A stretch of DNA of 64,000 nt, from the NCBI GenBank assembly GCA_016714765.1, contig JADKCF010000044.1, forward strand, positions 1-64,000. The letters run 5' to 3'. The translations under genes and the position numbers were made by a program. This document shows, piece by piece, positions 22,609 through 30,562 of this stretch. This stretch comes from Saprospiraceae bacterium (lineage in GTDB: Bacteria; Bacteroidota; Bacteroidia; Chitinophagales; Saprospiraceae). Under the pieces are notes generated by a model. It ran no database searches, was not told the origin of the DNA, and worked only from the letters and a program-made list of their open reading frames with translations. Positions within the stretch are counted from its first letter, which is position 1, and the number at the start of each line of letters is the position of its first letter.

Positions 22609-23673
22609 ATGAAAGGAATTTGGTGGAAGATATTAGGGGTTCTTATTTTTATTTATGTGCTGGTAGGTGGATTGACAGTACCTCTTAAATCCGGAATCAC
22701 ATCAACAGATCCGGGTAATGCCTTATCTGGTGAGCATCTGGCTTTAAAAATACATGGGTATAATTCACATTTCTATTCAGCTAAAAAAAACAGGGCTTGG
22801 TTGAAACTAGACTCAATTCACGCTTTAAGGGCACTTAATTTTGAAGTTAGTTCAGAAAACGACGCTGTTCTTCATTTTGACCTTCCATCCTATTTCCCCG
22901 GGAAGGTTAAAGCCCAACCTCTTACCTTAATCCTGGATAATGAAGTTGATGGTGTCTTTGTTCAGCCCAATGCAGTCTTTGTTTCAGTGACTGATACAGT
23001 GCATTCTGACACAATCATACCTTCAGGTATTTGGAAAAGTGCTGATTTGGGACATTTTCATGAAGCTAAAAGCTTGCATTTTCCATACCGCAATATACTC
23101 AATGAAACAATAAGAAATACTTTTTTTCATGTGGCGTTATGGTTTGCTATGTTTGTGCTGCTTATTGTCGGCTTGTATCATGCTATAAAGTATTTGATGA
23201 CTGGTGATTTTGATCATGATATACAATCAGCTTCTTTCAATAGGATAGCTATCATGTATGGCGTGTTTGGAATTATTACCGGATCTATTTGGGCAAAATA
23301 TACATGGAATACTTTCTGGACTACCGATGTTAAGCTCAATATGACAGCTGTAGCCATGCTGATTTATCTGGCGTATCTTGTACTTAGAGGTTCTTCTTCA
23401 GATCATGACAGGAGAGCAAAAATGTCAGCTTCCTACAGTATTTTTGCATTTTTAGCACTTATACCTTTAGTTTTTGTCATACCACGTCTGACTGATAGCC
23501 TGCATCCTGGTAATGGGGGCAATCCTGCGTTAGGAGGGGAAGACCTGGATAACACATTAAGATTGTTTTTTTACCCATCTATCATTGCATTAATCCTGCT
23601 GGGAACATGGATGGCATCTCTTTTGATCAGGTATCAAAGACTGAAAGAAAAAATATTTATGTCAAACCAATAA
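22609..23673 (+). CDS. ccmC: Cytochrome c biogenesis protein CcmC/CcsA family
   Basis: A 354-aa membrane protein. Residues 1-25 form a membrane anchor and residues 30-165 a periplasmic domain, the extended N-terminus often seen in Bacteroidota CcmC. A CcmC-like core with five or so helices follows (about 170-345). Histidines that could ligate heme lie near the helix borders (NTFFHVALWF, GLYHAIKYL and DSLHPGNGG). The tryptophan-rich heme-handling loop is present but degenerate: SIWAKYTWNTFWTTDVKLN replaces the usual WGxWWxWDxR pattern. It acts with CcmB and CcmD to deliver heme to CcmE. The gene starts at ATG 22609, after ccmB, and is followed within 14 bp by the ccmD-like gene. Confidence 0.85.
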   Translation: MKGIWWKILGVLIFIYVLVGGLTVPLKSGITSTDPGNALSGEHLALKIHGYNSHFYSAKKNRAWLKLDSIHALRALNFEVSSENDAVLHFDLPSYFPGKVKAQPLTLILDNEVDGVFVQPNAVFVSVTDTVHSDTIIPSGIWKSADLGHFHEAKSLHFPYRNILNETIRNTFFHVALWFAMFVLLIVGLYHAIKYLMTGDFDHDIQSASFNRIAIMYGVFGIITGSIWAKYTWNTFWTTDVKLNMTAVAMLIYLAYLVLRGSSSDHDRRAKMSASYSIFAFLALIPLVFVIPRLTDSLHPGNGGNPALGGEDLDNTLRLFFYPSIIALILLGTWMASLLIRYQRLKEKIFMSNQ

Positions 23674-23686
23674 AATCTTTCATATT

Positions 23687-23917
23687 TTGAAAAATAAAAG
23701 TACCATAATAAAATACATTAACATAGTAATACTTCAACTGACGTTTATCTCAATGGCAACTGCAGCAGGAAGTACAGAAGATTTTTTGCGAAGTACAGGC
23801 AAGATATATTCTGTGGTAGCTGTGATCCTTGTAATTTTTATCGGAATAGTTATATTTCTTTTCCGATTGGATAATAAACTAACCAAATTAGAAAATCAAA
23901 TTAAAAATGAGCAGTAA
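23687..23917 (+). CDS. ccmD: CcmD family protein (TTG start)
   Basis: A 76-aa protein: a signal-like hydrophobic stretch (about residues 8-27), a second membrane segment (about 42-62) and a charged tail rich in K, N and E. Size and position directly after ccmC fit CcmD, the small partner that helps release holo-CcmE from CcmABC. The start is TTG at 23687, chosen because it includes the whole first hydrophobic segment; the first in-frame ATG would cut into it. The last codons overlap the start of the glutamate dehydrogenase gene by 11 bp, so the two are probably translationally coupled. Confidence 0.65.
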   Translation: MKNKSTIIKYINIVILQLTFISMATAAGSTEDFLRSTGKIYSVVAVILVIFIGIVIFLFRLDNKLTKLENQIKNEQ

Positions 23918-25325
23918 ACAAGCAAAATTTTTTGAAAGTGTGCAGCGTAATTTTGATCGCGCTGCAGCGCACACCAATATCCATCCGGGATTATTGGCGC
24001 AGATTAAGACATGTAATGCCATTTATCAAATGAATTTTCCGGTGAAAATCGGTGATTCTTATCAGGTAATAGAGGCATACAGAGTGCAGCATTCTCATCA
24101 TCGTCTCCCAACCAAAGGGGGTATCAGGTTTAGCCATCTGGTAGATCAGGAAGAAGTAATGGCTCTGGCAGCCCTTATGACGTACAAATGTGCTATCGTA
24201 GATGTGCCATTTGGTGGAGCCAAAGGTGGGGTAAAAGTGAGTCCTCGTGCATATACAGCTGAAGAACTTGAGCGAATAACCAGAAGGTATACAGTCGAAC
24301 TGATCCGTAAGAATTTCATAGGACCAAGTATCGATGTACCTGCACCGGATTATGGAACGGGCGAAAGAGAGATGGCCTGGATATTGGATACGTATCAGAC
24401 ATTCAAAGGCGGAGAAATAGACTCTGCTGGCTGTGTTACAGGTAAGCCTGTGAGACAAAATGGTATCAATGGCCGAACTGAAGCAACAGGTAGAGGTGTT
24501 TTTTATGGGCTGAGAGAAGTATATAATGACGAAAAGCTGCTGGCCAGGATCGGAGCCACTAGAGGTATGGCAGGTAAGACAATGGTTATTCAGGGCATGG
24601 GAAATGTTGGTTCCTACACCGGACTCATCTCACAGCAGGAAGGCGATGTCAAAATCATTGGGCTATCTGAGATAGAAGGCACGGTGTATAGTGAAAAAGG
24701 TATAGACATGCAAGCAGCACTTGATTACCGGAAAGAGCATGGCACTATTCTTGGATTTCCGGGCACTGAGACTCTTCCAGAACGTGGAGACTGGGTTGGA
24801 ATACAGTGCGATATACTGGTACCAGCCGCATTAGAGTCTGTGATCACAGAAGAGAACGCCCATCTTGTAAAAGCTAAAGTCATCGGGGAAGCAGCCAACG
24901 GTCCTATCACTGCTGAAGCTGCAGATATCATCATTAAAAACGGTGGTATCATCATTCCTGATATGTATCTGAATGCTGGGGGGGTGACCGTTTCATATTT
25001 TGAATGGTTAAAAAACCTTTCACACATGAGATTCGGGCGTATGGATAAGCGGTTCAACCACAATACATATCAAAATATAGTTTCCACAGTAGAGAATCTG
25101 ACCGGAAAGACGATAGGACAAACGGAAAAGGATTTCCTTACACGTGGTGCTGAAGAAATAGACCTGGTAAGGTCCGGACTTGAAGAGACAATGATCAATT
25201 CATTCCACCAGATCATGGAGGTCTATCATGGATATGAAAAAGTTAACAATCTCAGGGATGCAGCGTTTATTACTGCATTAAATAAAGTGGCCAATGATTA
25301 TATGACATTGGGCGTTTTTCCATAA
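23907..25325 (+). CDS. Glutamate dehydrogenase (Glu/Leu/Phe/Val dehydrogenase family)
   Basis: A 472-aa enzyme interconverting glutamate and 2-oxoglutarate plus ammonium with NAD(P). The catalytic domain (about residues 1-200) shows PTKGGIRFS, MTYKCAIVDVPFGGAKGG with the substrate and catalytic lysines, and SIDVPAPDYGTGEREM. The nucleotide-binding domain (about 210-370) carries IQGMGNVGS and IIGLSEIEG. The C-terminal part has NAGGVTVSYFEW. Length is somewhat above the usual 410-450 aa, through an extra stretch around residues 175-205. Cofactor preference cannot be read reliably, so no gene symbol is given. The start overlaps the ccmD-like gene by 11 bp. A strong terminator lies directly downstream. 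Confidence 0.92.
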   Translation: MSSKQAKFFESVQRNFDRAAAHTNIHPGLLAQIKTCNAIYQMNFPVKIGDSYQVIEAYRVQHSHHRLPTKGGIRFSHLVDQEEVMALAALMTYKCAIVDVPFGGAKGGVKVSPRAYTAEELERITRRYTVELIRKNFIGPSIDVPAPDYGTGEREMAWILDTYQTFKGGEIDSAGCVTGKPVRQNGINGRTEATGRGVFYGLREVYNDEKLLARIGATRGMAGKTMVIQGMGNVGSYTGLISQQEGDVKIIGLSEIEGTVYSEKGIDMQAALDYRKEHGTILGFPGTETLPERGDWVGIQCDILVPAALESVITEENAHLVKAKVIGEAANGPITAEAADIIIKNGGIIIPDMYLNAGGVTVSYFEWLKNLSHMRFGRMDKRFNHNTYQNIVSTVENLTGKTIGQTEKDFLTRGAEEIDLVRSGLEETMINSFHQIMEVYHGYEKVNNLRDAAFITALNKVANDYMTLGVFP

Positions 25326-25342
25326 TTATGCATATAAAATTT

Positions 25343-25382
25343 TAAGTCAGCCGGCTTTCTTTTCTAATGGCCGGCTGACTTA
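25343..25382 (+). terminator. Terminator after glutamate dehydrogenase
   Basis: A 13-bp perfect stem (25343-25355 with 25370-25382, core AGTCAGCCGGC) closes a loop of about 14 nt, 18 bp after the stop codon. The following T-rich tract (TATTTATTAA) is weak, but stem strength and position support a terminator. Confidence 0.75.
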
Positions 25383-25416
25383 TTTATTAATGGTTCATCA
25401 TCTTTTCCATCATATA

Positions 25417-25424
25417 TAATTTTG
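25417..25424 (+). promoter_or_regulatory. Candidate -7 box upstream of the SprB-repeat surface protein
   Basis: TAATTTTG fits TAnnTTTG. It overlaps the TTG codon at 25422 that would otherwise give the longest reading frame, so it argues for the downstream start at 25530. No clear -33 TTG is present. Confidence 0.4.
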
Positions 25425-25529
25425 CATCTTAATCTTAGTTTGCATTATCGACTCTTAAGTGTGTCTTTATTTTGCAAAATATTTTCATTTCAAAATGAAT
25501 TTAGCGTACTTTTACTAAAAATTGTTTCA

Positions 25530-27863
25530 TTGTCAAGAATCATAATCACTATTTGGTGTTGGTCATTTTGGATAATAATATATGCTCAGCCTCCCATTTG
25601 TGGCACTGATCCTGCCATGACTTCTTTTTGTAAAGATGCATGCATCATTTGTGATATAGATGGATTCACGGGCAGAAATAACAGTAATATCACAGGACAA
25701 GCACCTCCGGGGTTTTGTACTTCATTTGCACATCATATGCAATGGATCGGATTTATTGCAGGCTCGGTGAATTTAACTCTGGAAGTTACGGTATCCAATT
25801 GTCAGCGTAATGAAGGTCTTGAAATTGGTCTTTACGAAAGTTTGGACTGCAGCAGTTTTTCAAGGATAAGTGAGTGTGATACGGATATCAGACCGGGAGA
25901 GGTGCGTATATTTAAGACCACAGTTCCTCTGGTCATAGGTCAGTACTACTATTTTGTGATGGACGGAAGTGACAATGATATTTGTGATTGGTCGATAAAA
26001 GTAACCTCCGGATCCACCAAAGTCTTGCCCCTCGAGACCGCTCCTCTAATAAATGTGCCGGATAGACTTTGTCAGGACGAGGTTTTTGACATGAGCACAC
26101 CAGGGCTTTCAGGAGCCACTTTTTACAATTGGATCATCGATGGAGTATTTCTGAAAAATGGAAAATCTGTTACTCATACCCTATCCAAACCTGGGAAATA
26201 CAATATCTGTCTAAATGCGTCCAATGTGTGTGATAATGCTCCTCAAACATGTAAAATGGTGGAAGTTTTGTCAAGACCTGTCGGACAAGTTTCACAGCAG
26301 TTGTGTTATGGAGAGTGTTACAATTTTTATGGAAAAGATTATTGTACCACAGGTGCATATGACACGTATCTCACTGCAGCTAATGGCTGTGACAGTATCT
26401 TAACTCTCAATTTGGTGGTGGATGACCGGATTACTGCCAGTAAAGAAATCAATATCTGTGAGGGAGACACTCTCGTGCTCGGTAACGGTAAATTTTTTAC
26501 ACAAGGTTCACATCAGGCTATCATAAGTAATCAGGAAGGGTGTGATATTTATTTAGATGTAGATCTGAAACTGATCATTTGTAATATAAAATCTGAAGAA
26601 AAAGTATTTGCAGTCATGTGCAATGGGGAGAATACAGGCGAAATAAAACTTGCTGTAGATGCGGGGACACCTCCATTTACTTATACAGGTTATAAAATCG
26701 AAAATCCCTCTATTACTTTTTCGGGGACTCTGAGTGATGTAGATAGCTTTATATCTATCCCTGGAGTAGATGAAGGTAATTATAATTTTACTATTGAAGA
26801 CAATTATGGCAATAGCCGTATTATCACAGTTTTTGTACCTCAGCCAGCCGTGCTGCAGTCTGTGAGTGCAACATCAGACTATAATGGACTTCAGATATCA
26901 TGCTTTGGCAAAAATGATGGTTTTTTAAAATTTAATACTAGTGGGGGGGTCGTGCCTTATACATATACTCATGTGGGTTTAAGTTCTATTGCAGACTCAT
27001 TGGGTGGCTTGCCTGCCGGCGAATACCATACTATTGTCAAAGATAAAAATGGCTGTCAAACGGCAGTTAATACTATTTTGAGTCAACCTGATTCTATCAG
27101 TTTTAAAGCCGAGTATAACCATCCCGACTGTTCAGGACCGGCGACAGGAAGTATCAAAGTTATTTCCACAAATGGGGGCATACCTCCATATACTTACTTC
27201 CTGAACGGCTTGAATGCCCCGGGAAGTCCTACTTTCAGTGACCTGGATGAGGGTGACTACACACTGACCATAAAAGATAAAAATGGATGCACATCTTCCA
27301 TCACTACAAGACTGATACCTGCAGAGATTCCGGAGATTATGGTCTTAGAAAATGATCTGACTGTAGCGCTGGGTGATAGCATCTTGCTGAAAGTCGGTTC
27401 CAATCTTACTAATCAGACCATATCCTGGACTGATGATGTATCACTGGGGTGCAAAGATTGTCTCACTACTAAGGCACTACCTGTCAATGATGCAGACTAT
27501 GAAATAACTGTTACCTCTAAGGATGGATGTGTCAGAAAAGCTTTAGTGAGGGTAAAGGTGGATAAAAAAAGAAGCTTTACTATTTCCAATGTCTTTACTC
27601 CTGATGGCAATGGTCAAAACGACAGGATTAGGTATTATGCTGGCAAGGATGTAGCACAAATTGCTTACCTGAGGATATATGACAGGTGGGGAAATTTGGT
27701 CTACCAATCCACGGATCCGTCTACCGGACTCAAGGAGGTAGATTGGACGGCTAACTTCAAAGACCAACCCCTGCAGTCAGATATTTATACATGGATCAGC
27801 CAAGTTGCTTTCATAGACGGATTCGTGACCCTATATAGCGGAAGTATGACAATCATACGGTGA
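25530..27863 (+). CDS. Secreted multidomain protein with SprB repeats and T9SS type B sorting domain
   Basis: About 777 aa from the TTG at 25530, which gives a proper signal peptide (basic residue, hydrophobic core IIITIWCWSFWIIIY, then AQPP). The frame stays open back to 25422, but that start lies inside a promoter-like box. Domains: a cysteine-rich N-terminal domain (about residues 20-165), a PKD-like domain (170-250), a segment with repeated EINICEGD-type strands, two or three SprB repeats (about 400-605; GGVVPYTYTH, LPAGEYHTIVKDKNGC and GGIPPYTYFLNG, EGDYTLTIKDKNGC), and a C-terminal gliding-motility-type sorting domain (NVFTPDGNGQNDR, LRIYDRWGNLVYQS, DIYTWISQV). It is a T9SS-exported surface protein; no enzymatic motif is seen. 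A T9SS operon is not present here. Confidence 0.85.
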   Translation: MSRIIITIWCWSFWIIIYAQPPICGTDPAMTSFCKDACIICDIDGFTGRNNSNITGQAPPGFCTSFAHHMQWIGFIAGSVNLTLEVTVSNCQRNEGLEIGLYESLDCSSFSRISECDTDIRPGEVRIFKTTVPLVIGQYYYFVMDGSDNDICDWSIKVTSGSTKVLPLETAPLINVPDRLCQDEVFDMSTPGLSGATFYNWIIDGVFLKNGKSVTHTLSKPGKYNICLNASNVCDNAPQTCKMVEVLSRPVGQVSQQLCYGECYNFYGKDYCTTGAYDTYLTAANGCDSILTLNLVVDDRITASKEINICEGDTLVLGNGKFFTQGSHQAIISNQEGCDIYLDVDLKLIICNIKSEEKVFAVMCNGENTGEIKLAVDAGTPPFTYTGYKIENPSITFSGTLSDVDSFISIPGVDEGNYNFTIEDNYGNSRIITVFVPQPAVLQSVSATSDYNGLQISCFGKNDGFLKFNTSGGVVPYTYTHVGLSSIADSLGGLPAGEYHTIVKDKNGCQTAVNTILSQPDSISFKAEYNHPDCSGPATGSIKVISTNGGIPPYTYFLNGLNAPGSPTFSDLDEGDYTLTIKDKNGCTSSITTRLIPAEIPEIMVLENDLTVALGDSILLKVGSNLTNQTISWTDDVSLGCKDCLTTKALPVNDADYEITVTSKDGCVRKALVRVKVDKKRSFTISNVFTPDGNGQNDRIRYYAGKDVAQIAYLRIYDRWGNLVYQSTDPSTGLKEVDWTANFKDQPLQSDIYTWISQVAFIDGFVTLYSGSMTIIR

Positions 27864-27900
27864 AATGATAAATGACTGCGCCTTTGTTTAAACAATAAAA

Positions 27901-30381
27901 TTAAAACTCTTCGTCGAAGTCAGATGTCTTTTTTGGGTTATTTTCTTCGGTACTTTCTGTAGCAGCATTCTCGTATTTACTACAATCTATTTCAATCATA
28001 TCTTCTTCCGGACGCATAAATACCGCATTTTTCCCAAACCCAAGTCTATTATCCCCTTCTATTTTTAATAAGAATTTTTCGAAAAATGGTCTGGCCATCA
28101 CTGCTCCCTGACCATCTGCCAATGTATTGAAACGGATGAATTCCTGATCTCCACCTACCCATGTAGATATTACAATTTCAGGGGTGAACCCCACAAACCA
28201 ACCATCTTTATAATCGTTGGTAGTACCTGTCTTTCCCGCGACTTCGAATTTCTTAAACTTGGGCTGAATGATGCTGGCGACATACTTGAGCATATCCACA
28301 ATGACATAATTGTATGCCGGGTTGATTGCTTTTTTTTGCTCCGGTACTGAAGTATAAATGACTCTTCCATTTTTATCTTCGATCCTGGTGACAAATATGG
28401 GTTTGGTGACTACGCCATCATTGGCAAATGCAGTATATGCCGTAGCCATATCCATTGCTGACAGCTCTGGTGTACCCAGGCAAATAGATGGGAAGTCAGG
28501 AATTTTATTTTTGTCAATTCCAAGATTGCCAACTAGATTTTTTACACTTTGCACGTTGCCGATTTCTTTCATCAGAAATACAGAAACTGAATTTTTTGAT
28601 TCTTTGAGGGCTTGTCTGAGTGTAAAAGATTGGCCGGAAAATTTACTATCGGAGTTGCCCGGGCACCATGTACTCGAAAGGTTAAAGTTGGGGTCATGGG
28701 CCTGTATACATTGTTTTACGTCTTGTACCTTATAACAAGGTGACATGGCATTTTCTATAATGGCTGTGGAATATATAAATGGTTTGAAAGTCGATCCCAC
28801 TTGTCTGTTTGAGTTGACGTGATCGTACTGAAAGTATTTGTGACCGACACCTCCAACCCATGCCAGGATATTGCCGGTAAGCGGATCTACTGCTACGGAA
28901 CCAATCTGCATGTGCTGCAAATGATATTTGATGGAGTCCATCGGTGTCATTTCTACGACTTTCTCACCAAATTCATTATAGGCAAAAACTCTCATCTTTG
29001 TTTTGGTATTGAATGAAGTGTTGACCGCTTTCTGCATTTTATTCCATTGTGATTTCAGTACAGACCAGTACTTACTATTCATGACAGTTTTACATTTTTC
29101 GTATTCTTCGCTTGTAATAGTTTTGTTTTTAACCAATTTTTTTAGATGACCGGGACTTTCACTTTCTTCAAACATTCTGAATACATCATTGTCATTGAGG
29201 GTAATATTGTCTAGATTGTTGGCTATATCACTAAATACTTGTGTCAGAAATCTTGTACGGATCAATTTGTATCTGTCAGAATCCTTCATCATTTGAATCA
29301 GTTGTTTTTTTCTCCCTTCCAGCTTTTCTTTATCAGCTTTGTACGACATAAAGTCTTTTCCTTTCCACCTCTCAAAGTATTTGGCCTGTAACTGCGACAT
29401 ATGCTCAAACATAGCTTGTTCGGCATATTTTTGTATTCTGGTGTCTATAGTGGTATAAATCCTGAGTCCGTCTACGTATGGATTATATTTCGAACCGTCC
29501 GGTTTTCTGTACTTTTCGTCTTCAAGGGTAGTTTTGAGCCACTTAGTGAGTTCCGCCCGAAAGTAGGGTGCAATACCGTCGTAGTGGACTTCTCTTTTGA
29601 AATTGTCAAGGTTGATTGCCTGAACTCTTTTGTTGAGATATGTTTCCTCTGACAGATACCCGTTTCTGACCATTTGCTTTAGTACCACTGAGCGTCGGTT
29701 CATGCTATTTTGAGGGTTGATTTTGGGATTGAAAACACGTGGATTTTTTAGCATGCCTATAAGGACAGCAGCTTCTTCGATCTCCAAATTTTTCTGATCC
29801 TTTCCAAAATAAGTTTTAGAGGCTGCCCCTATACCTACAGCATCGTACAGAAAGTCACTTTTATTGAGGTACATGGCCAATATCTCTTCTTTGGTATATC
29901 GTTTTTCGAACTCAATAGCAATGACCCACTCTTTTAGTTTTTGCCATACTCTCTTGATAAAAGTCGGAGATCTCTGAGTAAAAAACAGCTTTGCCAATTG
30001 CTGGGTGATCGTACTGGCGCCTCCCTTTTTACCAAGAAAAAAAATGGCTCTGGCCGTACCGCGTACATCTATGCCGCAATGATTGAAAAATCGCTCATCT
30101 TCAGTAGCTATGAGTGCCTGTATGAGTTTTGGATTGATGTCCTTATAGTTGAGCCATTCCCGGTTGTATTTGAAAATTTTACCAAAAACCTGATTGTCAG
30201 AAGAAATAAACTGGGAGGCAATCTCATAATTTGGATTTTCTAATTCTTCTGTATCAGGCAGCAATGCTTTGGAAATATAGAAAAATAAAAGGCTAATGAG
30301 GATAATGCCTGCCAGAAGTGCGTATAAGGTCAATCTGAAAGACCGGCTACCGAAAAAGGATGTTGATGTTGTTTTGGACAT
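27901..30381 (-). CDS. mrcA: Penicillin-binding protein 1A (bifunctional transglycosylase/transpeptidase)
   Basis: An 826-aa class A PBP that polymerises lipid II and cross-links peptidoglycan in the periplasm. It starts at ATG 30381 (MSKTTSTSFFG), giving a short cytoplasmic tail and a membrane anchor at about residues 17-40. An upstream in-frame Met at 30471 would add 30 unlikely residues. The GT51 domain shows ATEDERFFNHCGID (catalytic E94) and GGASTITQQLAK. The transpeptidase domain has the STFK active-site serine near residue 530, an SKNSV (SxN) motif near 594 and KTGTT near 716. The C-terminal tail is acidic and low-complexity. mutS2 lies upstream on the same strand, 182 bp away. Confidence 0.95.
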   Translation of the reverse strand: MSKTTSTSFFGSRSFRLTLYALLAGIILISLLFFYISKALLPDTEELENPNYEIASQFISSDNQVFGKIFKYNREWLNYKDINPKLIQALIATEDERFFNHCGIDVRGTARAIFFLGKKGGASTITQQLAKLFFTQRSPTFIKRVWQKLKEWVIAIEFEKRYTKEEILAMYLNKSDFLYDAVGIGAASKTYFGKDQKNLEIEEAAVLIGMLKNPRVFNPKINPQNSMNRRSVVLKQMVRNGYLSEETYLNKRVQAINLDNFKREVHYDGIAPYFRAELTKWLKTTLEDEKYRKPDGSKYNPYVDGLRIYTTIDTRIQKYAEQAMFEHMSQLQAKYFERWKGKDFMSYKADKEKLEGRKKQLIQMMKDSDRYKLIRTRFLTQVFSDIANNLDNITLNDNDVFRMFEESESPGHLKKLVKNKTITSEEYEKCKTVMNSKYWSVLKSQWNKMQKAVNTSFNTKTKMRVFAYNEFGEKVVEMTPMDSIKYHLQHMQIGSVAVDPLTGNILAWVGGVGHKYFQYDHVNSNRQVGSTFKPFIYSTAIIENAMSPCYKVQDVKQCIQAHDPNFNLSSTWCPGNSDSKFSGQSFTLRQALKESKNSVSVFLMKEIGNVQSVKNLVGNLGIDKNKIPDFPSICLGTPELSAMDMATAYTAFANDGVVTKPIFVTRIEDKNGRVIYTSVPEQKKAINPAYNYVIVDMLKYVASIIQPKFKKFEVAGKTGTTNDYKDGWFVGFTPEIVISTWVGGDQEFIRFNTLADGQGAVMARPFFEKFLLKIEGDNRLGFGKNAVFMRPEEDMIEIDCSKYENAATESTEENNPKKTSDFDEEF

Positions 30382-30562
30382 GATAATAATATACTGAAAT
30401 AACGATGCAAAGATATTAAATATTTTGTTGATTTGTATGGATTTGTGCAGAAGACAGATACAATCCTGCACTGAAACTTTCTTAATTCAATTTATGTAAG
30501 AAGCTGTTCTTTTATTACAACAGAAATGGGTCTGGTCTGACTGAAGGGTTTGCTATAGTTGT

